Of a stretch of 64,000 nucleotides of DNA, positions 61,051 to 64,000 are shown one piece after another. Every line of letters starts with the position of its first letter. Position 1 is the stretch's first letter. Both the position numbers and the translations under genes were made by a program. The notes beneath the pieces are model-generated. The model ran no database searches. It was given only the letters and a program-made list of their open reading frames with translations, and had not been told where the DNA came from. The DNA is from Brevibacillus_H sp041920465 (GTDB taxonomy: Bacteria; Bacillota; Bacilli; Brevibacillales; Brevibacillaceae): NCBI GenBank assembly GCA_041920465.1, contig JBHGXW010000039.1, forward strand, positions 8,836-72,835, in the 5' to 3' direction.

Positions 61051-61458
61051 CTATTTCACGTTTTTGGCTAATAAGAAAAGACGAATGACATTCATGATGG
61101 AATCTAGATCCCGGAATTGAAAGTTAGGAAGTCTTAACGATTGTCCCAAAGCATTGATAGCGTGTATATGATACGGTTCCGTTTCGGTTTGATACTCCTC
61201 GTCGTCATGAGGCTCGCTATGGAATTTAAGTATTTCTTTCCCTTCAGGAGAGATCCAATCATAGTAATAGTACTCAATTTTCCCATTCACAATGCGCTCT
61301 GTCGCATGTAGCTTTGATCCGTCACTGAATACAAAGGTATATCGTTGGGCTGACATGGTGGATGGTCTCCCTGTGCCGTCACCATCACGTAATTCAGTAA
61401 CAATGTCTCTGTTGTTTCTCTGAAGAAAGATAAAATTAGATGGAGGATTTCCAATCAC
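61051..61458 (-). CDS. TumE-family toxin (DUF6516-like)
   Basis: A 135-residue protein with the TumE/DUF6516 features: VTELRDGDG, YTFVFSDGSKLHATERIVNG, YYYYDWISPEGKEILKFHSE, and YHIHAINALGQSLRLPNFQF. In TumE-TumA systems this is the toxin. GTG 61458 overlaps the TGA of the preceding gene (GTGA), so it is translated after the antitoxin-like gene. The biochemical target of the family is not settled. The order antitoxin-toxin and the tight overlap support a toxin-antitoxin pair. Confidence 0.72.
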   Translation of the reverse strand: MIGNPPSNFIFLQRNNRDIVTELRDGDGTGRPSTMSAQRYTFVFSDGSKLHATERIVNGKIEYYYYDWISPEGKEILKFHSEPHDDEEYQTETEPYHIHAINALGQSLRLPNFQFRDLDSIMNVIRLFLLAKNVK

Positions 61459-62123
61459 AATTCTTTTACCTTTCTAATCAAATAACGCCATTCAGCAGCA
61501 TCTCTTTCTTCTTCGCTAGTTAATGTTTTCTTTGCCCCGAGAGTTGCCTGATAGTCTCCACCATATTTCTCCTCAAACCATCCGATTTCTTTCGAGATCT
61601 CTGTCAACTGTTGGCTATACATAAGTTTTCCGAAATCCGCATTCTGTTTTTTCAGTTGTTCATTGTACATTTCGACTAATTCCTGAACCGGAATTCTTTC
61701 ACCGGCACTGGAAATGAAAATGGCATTCTCAGGAATTCGGGCTTGCTTATTTTTCTCTTTCTTTTCTACACCTAAAAAACGCCCCTCATGAATCCAGTTG
61801 TTTATCGTTTGAACAGAGACTCCCATAAATTTTGCCATTTGTCCTGTGGTGTATTGAACCACAAATTTGTTTTCATCTGTTGCAACTTCAATTACGTAAG
61901 ACATGAGACGAGATACGGATTGTCTAATAAACTCCGGATTTGCATCCTTGACTTCGATACATGCTTGTCCAAGCAAAAAATCTGCGTTGGGAGTTGTTTT
62001 CAGTATATAGTTGGAGAGAGCTTTTAAGAAAATATGCCCTTTCGCCCCTTCTTCGGCTACATACTTGGATAGTTCCGGCATTATCTCCTTGATCAAAACT
62101 TCTTTCTCTTGGGCAGAGATCAT
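61455..62123 (-). CDS. HTH-domain antitoxin partner of the TumE-like toxin
   Basis: A 222-residue protein. An N-terminal helical region (about 1-90) is followed by a MerR/excisionase-like helix-turn-helix YTTGQMAKFMGVSVQTINNW with wing IHEGRFLGVEK (about 90-125), and a helical C-terminal tail rich in charged residues. Antitoxins in TumA-type pairs bind DNA through an HTH; this one is longer than the usual ~100-residue version. ATG 62123 follows AGAGGGG by 8 bases; upstream ATG/GTG codons at 62129/62132 are closer to or within the site. The stop overlaps the toxin GTG. Confidence 0.7.
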   Translation of the reverse strand: MISAQEKEVLIKEIMPELSKYVAEEGAKGHIFLKALSNYILKTTPNADFLLGQACIEVKDANPEFIRQSVSRLMSYVIEVATDENKFVVQYTTGQMAKFMGVSVQTINNWIHEGRFLGVEKKEKNKQARIPENAIFISSAGERIPVQELVEMYNEQLKKQNADFGKLMYSQQLTEISKEIGWFEEKYGGDYQATLGAKKTLTSEEERDAAEWRYLIRKVKEL

Positions 62124-62611
62124 GTACATCACCCCTCTTGCCTCCCATCATACAAAATTCTACATAAAACTTCAAGCAAACTTAAAACGAACTTAAAGAA
62201 AAGTTAAATCCCCCTTTTATTGTAAATGTCTCCTTCACGATATAGTTGGTTAATCGTTCGCATTTTTCTCTAATATGTAGACACAAATGGTGTTCATTCC
62301 TCCCGTGGGGATGGTACGTACAATCAAAAAAATAAAGATTGACTCGAAAAATCTGGGTAGAACCCCTTCGGTTCATCATTTGTCAAGTACATGTGGTCCT
62401 TTCATATATAGTTCCCTATCAAGAAAGTCGGCTACAAATTCGTCACAATTCTTTATGAACCATCTCAGCGAGTAGATTAGCTGCTACCGCATCTGGTTAA
62501 AAGAACCGGTCCATGATTTGTGTTAAATTTCCTCCAAGAGCCAGTTCTCTAGTATTCAAGGGGGATTTTATTTTGGGTTCTGAACTATGTTAAAATCAGT
62601 TCAGGTGATGA
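62124..62611. other. Intergenic region, promoter side of the toxin-antitoxin operon
   Basis: 488 bases between divergent genes. No gene, clear promoter, terminator or repeat stands out; short frames here have no ribosome-binding sites or recognisable products. Confidence 0.5.
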
Positions 62612-62911
62612 ATGATGAGTAAATTATTAACATTTCTTCTAGAGATACTCAGGATCTTGGTTCTTTTGGCTATAGGTATTGCAATCTTCAATTTCCTCGT
62701 TTCCCCTCTTTTTCCTGGAACGATTTCTTACACTTCCGAGTTGCTAATTATTCTTTCCTTTTTTGGGCTGTTTCTTATTCTTTATCGAAATAAATTGCAA
62801 CAATCCGGTTGGTTTAAGAGCAAGCTTAATGTACCACTTCCCCCTCTTATGACAAAAATAATAGCTGCTGTTTCGCTGTTGTCTTTTTTGTTTGCATTGT
62901 TTTTGCGTTAA
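62612..62911 (+). CDS. Small membrane protein, three helices
   Basis: A 99-residue (or 98, starting at 62615) hydrophobic protein: helix 1 LEILRILVLLAIGIAIFNFL, helix 2 ELLIILSFFGLFLILY, a basic loop and helix 3 MTKIIAAVSLLSFLFALFL. CAGGTGATGA serves as ribosome-binding region. Not recognised. It lies between the toxin-antitoxin operon and the convergent multicopper oxidase. Confidence 0.6.
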   Translation: MMSKLLTFLLEILRILVLLAIGIAIFNFLVSPLFPGTISYTSELLIILSFFGLFLILYRNKLQQSGWFKSKLNVPLPPLMTKIIAAVSLLSFLFALFLR

Positions 62912-63057
62912 ACATTCTTTTTTAACTACTTAACTTCTAAAAATCGTGTCTCATTTGGTGAAGCAATCGTTTATCGATGCGTACGTTTAGCAGGTGCGAT
63001 CCAATTGAGTGTCGGAAGCTTTTTTTTTCGTTTTTTCAGCAATAAAGATGAGCGATG

Positions 63058-63088
63058 AAAAAAACTCCTCAGGAAGATTCCTGAGGAG
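63058..63088 (-). terminator. Terminator of the multicopper oxidase gene
   Basis: 10-bp stem CTCCTCAGGA/TCCTGAGGAG with a 4-base loop and a run of seven T's on the minus strand, 28 bases after the oxidase stop. Confidence 0.92.
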
Positions 63089-63115
63089 CAACATGTGAGG
63101 AGCATACAAAAGGGG

Positions 63116-64000
63116 TTAGTCTCCCTTGTTTCCAACCGTTGGATCAGCTGTAAATGGTGTATACCCCTCATATAGAACAGAAGCTACCATTCCCGCTGCA
63201 GCATGGTGGAGATCATGGCAGTGGAACATCCAATCGCCAGTGTTATCTGCCTCAAAGGCAACAACATAGCTTTCTCCCGGTTTGATATTTAAAGTATCCT
63301 TCATCATTGGAGCACCTGTTACAGGCTTTCCGTCCTTGCTCAATACCTGGAAGAAATGTCCGTGAAGGTGCATCGGGTGATTCGAGGTACCTTTATTGAT
63401 GAAAGTAACTTTAACCTTATCGCCCTTTTTCACTTTCACTGGATCTACGTTCGGAAACGATTTGCCGTTAATGGTAAATACAGGATCCATCAGGCCATTT
63501 TTACCAGTTTGCTCGCCTAATACCATGCTGTATTCGAGGTCGTACTTCATCGAGAGATCAAATTTACCTTTCCCTTGTCCGTACGCCGTCAAGTCTATAG
63601 GTTGTTGATCGTTTGTTGATGGCTTAATAGAGAGAGTTGCCTTGGCATCCTTCACTTTTACCGGAATGGTCATGCCCTTGGCTGCTTCCGATTTATCATG
63701 GCTTTCGATAAACCAGTTCTCTTCCGTATTCACATTTACTTCAATATCGTATCTCTCACCTGGGGCAATGATAAAGGGTTGATCTTTAATAACAGTCGGG
63801 TTTTCGATTTTTTGACCGTCAGCAGCGATGATCTTGTACTCTTGGCCATGTAAATGGAGAGTGTGACTCTGGAACCCTGCGTTGACGAAGCGCAAACGAA
63901 TCTTCTCACCTTTTGCCACTTCAAGCGGTTCAATGGATTCTCCGCTTTTACCATTCACACTGAATACGGTATACATCGATTTCATCATGTCATCGTGCAT
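63116..64000 (-). CDS. Multicopper oxidase, C-terminal 294+ residues (5' end beyond window)
   Basis: This gene runs off the right edge; the visible part covers the second and third cupredoxin domains. Copper ligands: QSHTLHLHGQEY, then NHPMHLHGHFFQV (HPMHLHGH) and DWMFHCHDLHHAAAGM, which holds the HCHxxxH and axial Met of type 1/2/3 sites. It would oxidise Cu(I), Mn(II) or phenols with reduction of O2, outside the cell or in the spore coat. The frame is open to base 64000, so the start codon and any signal peptide are not seen. A terminator ends it. A decayed copy of the same tail lies at 57776. Confidence 0.93.
   Translation of the reverse strand: MHDDMMKSMYTVFSVNGKSGESIEPLEVAKGEKIRLRFVNAGFQSHTLHLHGQEYKIIAADGQKIENPTVIKDQPFIIAPGERYDIEVNVNTEENWFIESHDKSEAAKGMTIPVKVKDAKATLSIKPSTNDQQPIDLTAYGQGKGKFDLSMKYDLEYSMVLGEQTGKNGLMDPVFTINGKSFPNVDPVKVKKGDKVKVTFINKGTSNHPMHLHGHFFQVLSKDGKPVTGAPMMKDTLNIKPGESYVVAFEADNTGDWMFHCHDLHHAAAGMVASVLYEGYTPFTADPTVGNKGD

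Noticed and set aside
62287..62475. 62-codon plus-strand frame in the toxin-antitoxin upstream region
   Set aside because: No ribosome-binding site and no recognisable product.

Overview
The window looks like chromosomal DNA of an endospore-forming member of the Bacillales. The evidence is a complete GerA-type germination operon, AGGAGG-type ribosome-binding sites with frequent GTG/TTG starts, a mannitol PTS operon in the Bacillus order, a YwqA/YwqB-like SNF2-SWIM pair, a sigma-54 system like B. subtilis acoR, and CcpA/GntR/TetR-style operators. Two genes of the futalosine menaquinone route (mqnB, mqnD) are unusual for Bacillus itself and fit lineages such as Alicyclobacillaceae (Effusibacillus/Tumebacillus-like) or relatives. 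The genus cannot be fixed from the sequence alone.

Layout. 1-9 kb: the end of an acyl-CoA ligase gene, then a two-gene ATPase/HNH cassette resembling Septu-type phage defence in which both genes carry a lesion, a nitronate monooxygenase, a small protein, a TPR-membrane protein coupled to a PP2C-like phosphatase, and a ROK glucokinase. 9-20 kb: a secreted small protein, a cupin/HD-GYP phosphodiesterase, a CoA transferase with a LytTR regulator, a TetR regulator with tandem operators, a membrane hydrolase, a GNAT enzyme, and an alcohol/aldehyde dehydrogenase operon with a textbook -24/-12 promoter, twin upstream activator palindromes and a cre site, divergent from its AcoR-like activator. 20-31 kb: CheW, SNF2/SWIM genes, an acyl-CoA ligase and gerA-gerC-D-gerB. 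31-38 kb: mqnB-mqnD and mtlA-mtlR-mtlF-mtlD.

38.4-44.4 kb is the most interesting segment: a thiazole/oxazole-modified peptide (TOMM) cluster of the heterocycloanthracin type. It has a 93-residue precursor whose core alternates Cys and Ser in blocks separated by Phe-Phe-Arg, a ThiF-like maturation protein, a fused ThiF/YcaO cyclodehydratase ending in a Pro-x-Pro-x-Pro tail, and a two-domain SagB-type dehydrogenase. No exporter is adjacent.

44.6-50.4 kb: a GntR-controlled remnant catabolic cluster (FAD monooxygenase, decayed MFS gene, VOC protein, GntR regulator) with matching operators at both promoters, then a YdaK/YdaM-like pair (membrane degenerate GGDEF protein and BcsA-type glycosyltransferase). 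50.4-58.4 kb is a recombination graveyard: two broken integrases, a duplicated tail of a DJ-1/PfpI protein, and fragments of galT, a sialidase-like protein and a multicopper oxidase. These surround an intact, probably copper-related operon (His-rich secreted protein, response regulator, histidine kinase). 58-64 kb: a sulfite-reductase-like half-domain protein, a third acyl-CoA ligase, a TumE-like toxin-antitoxin pair, a small membrane protein and the C-terminal part of a multicopper oxidase running off the window.
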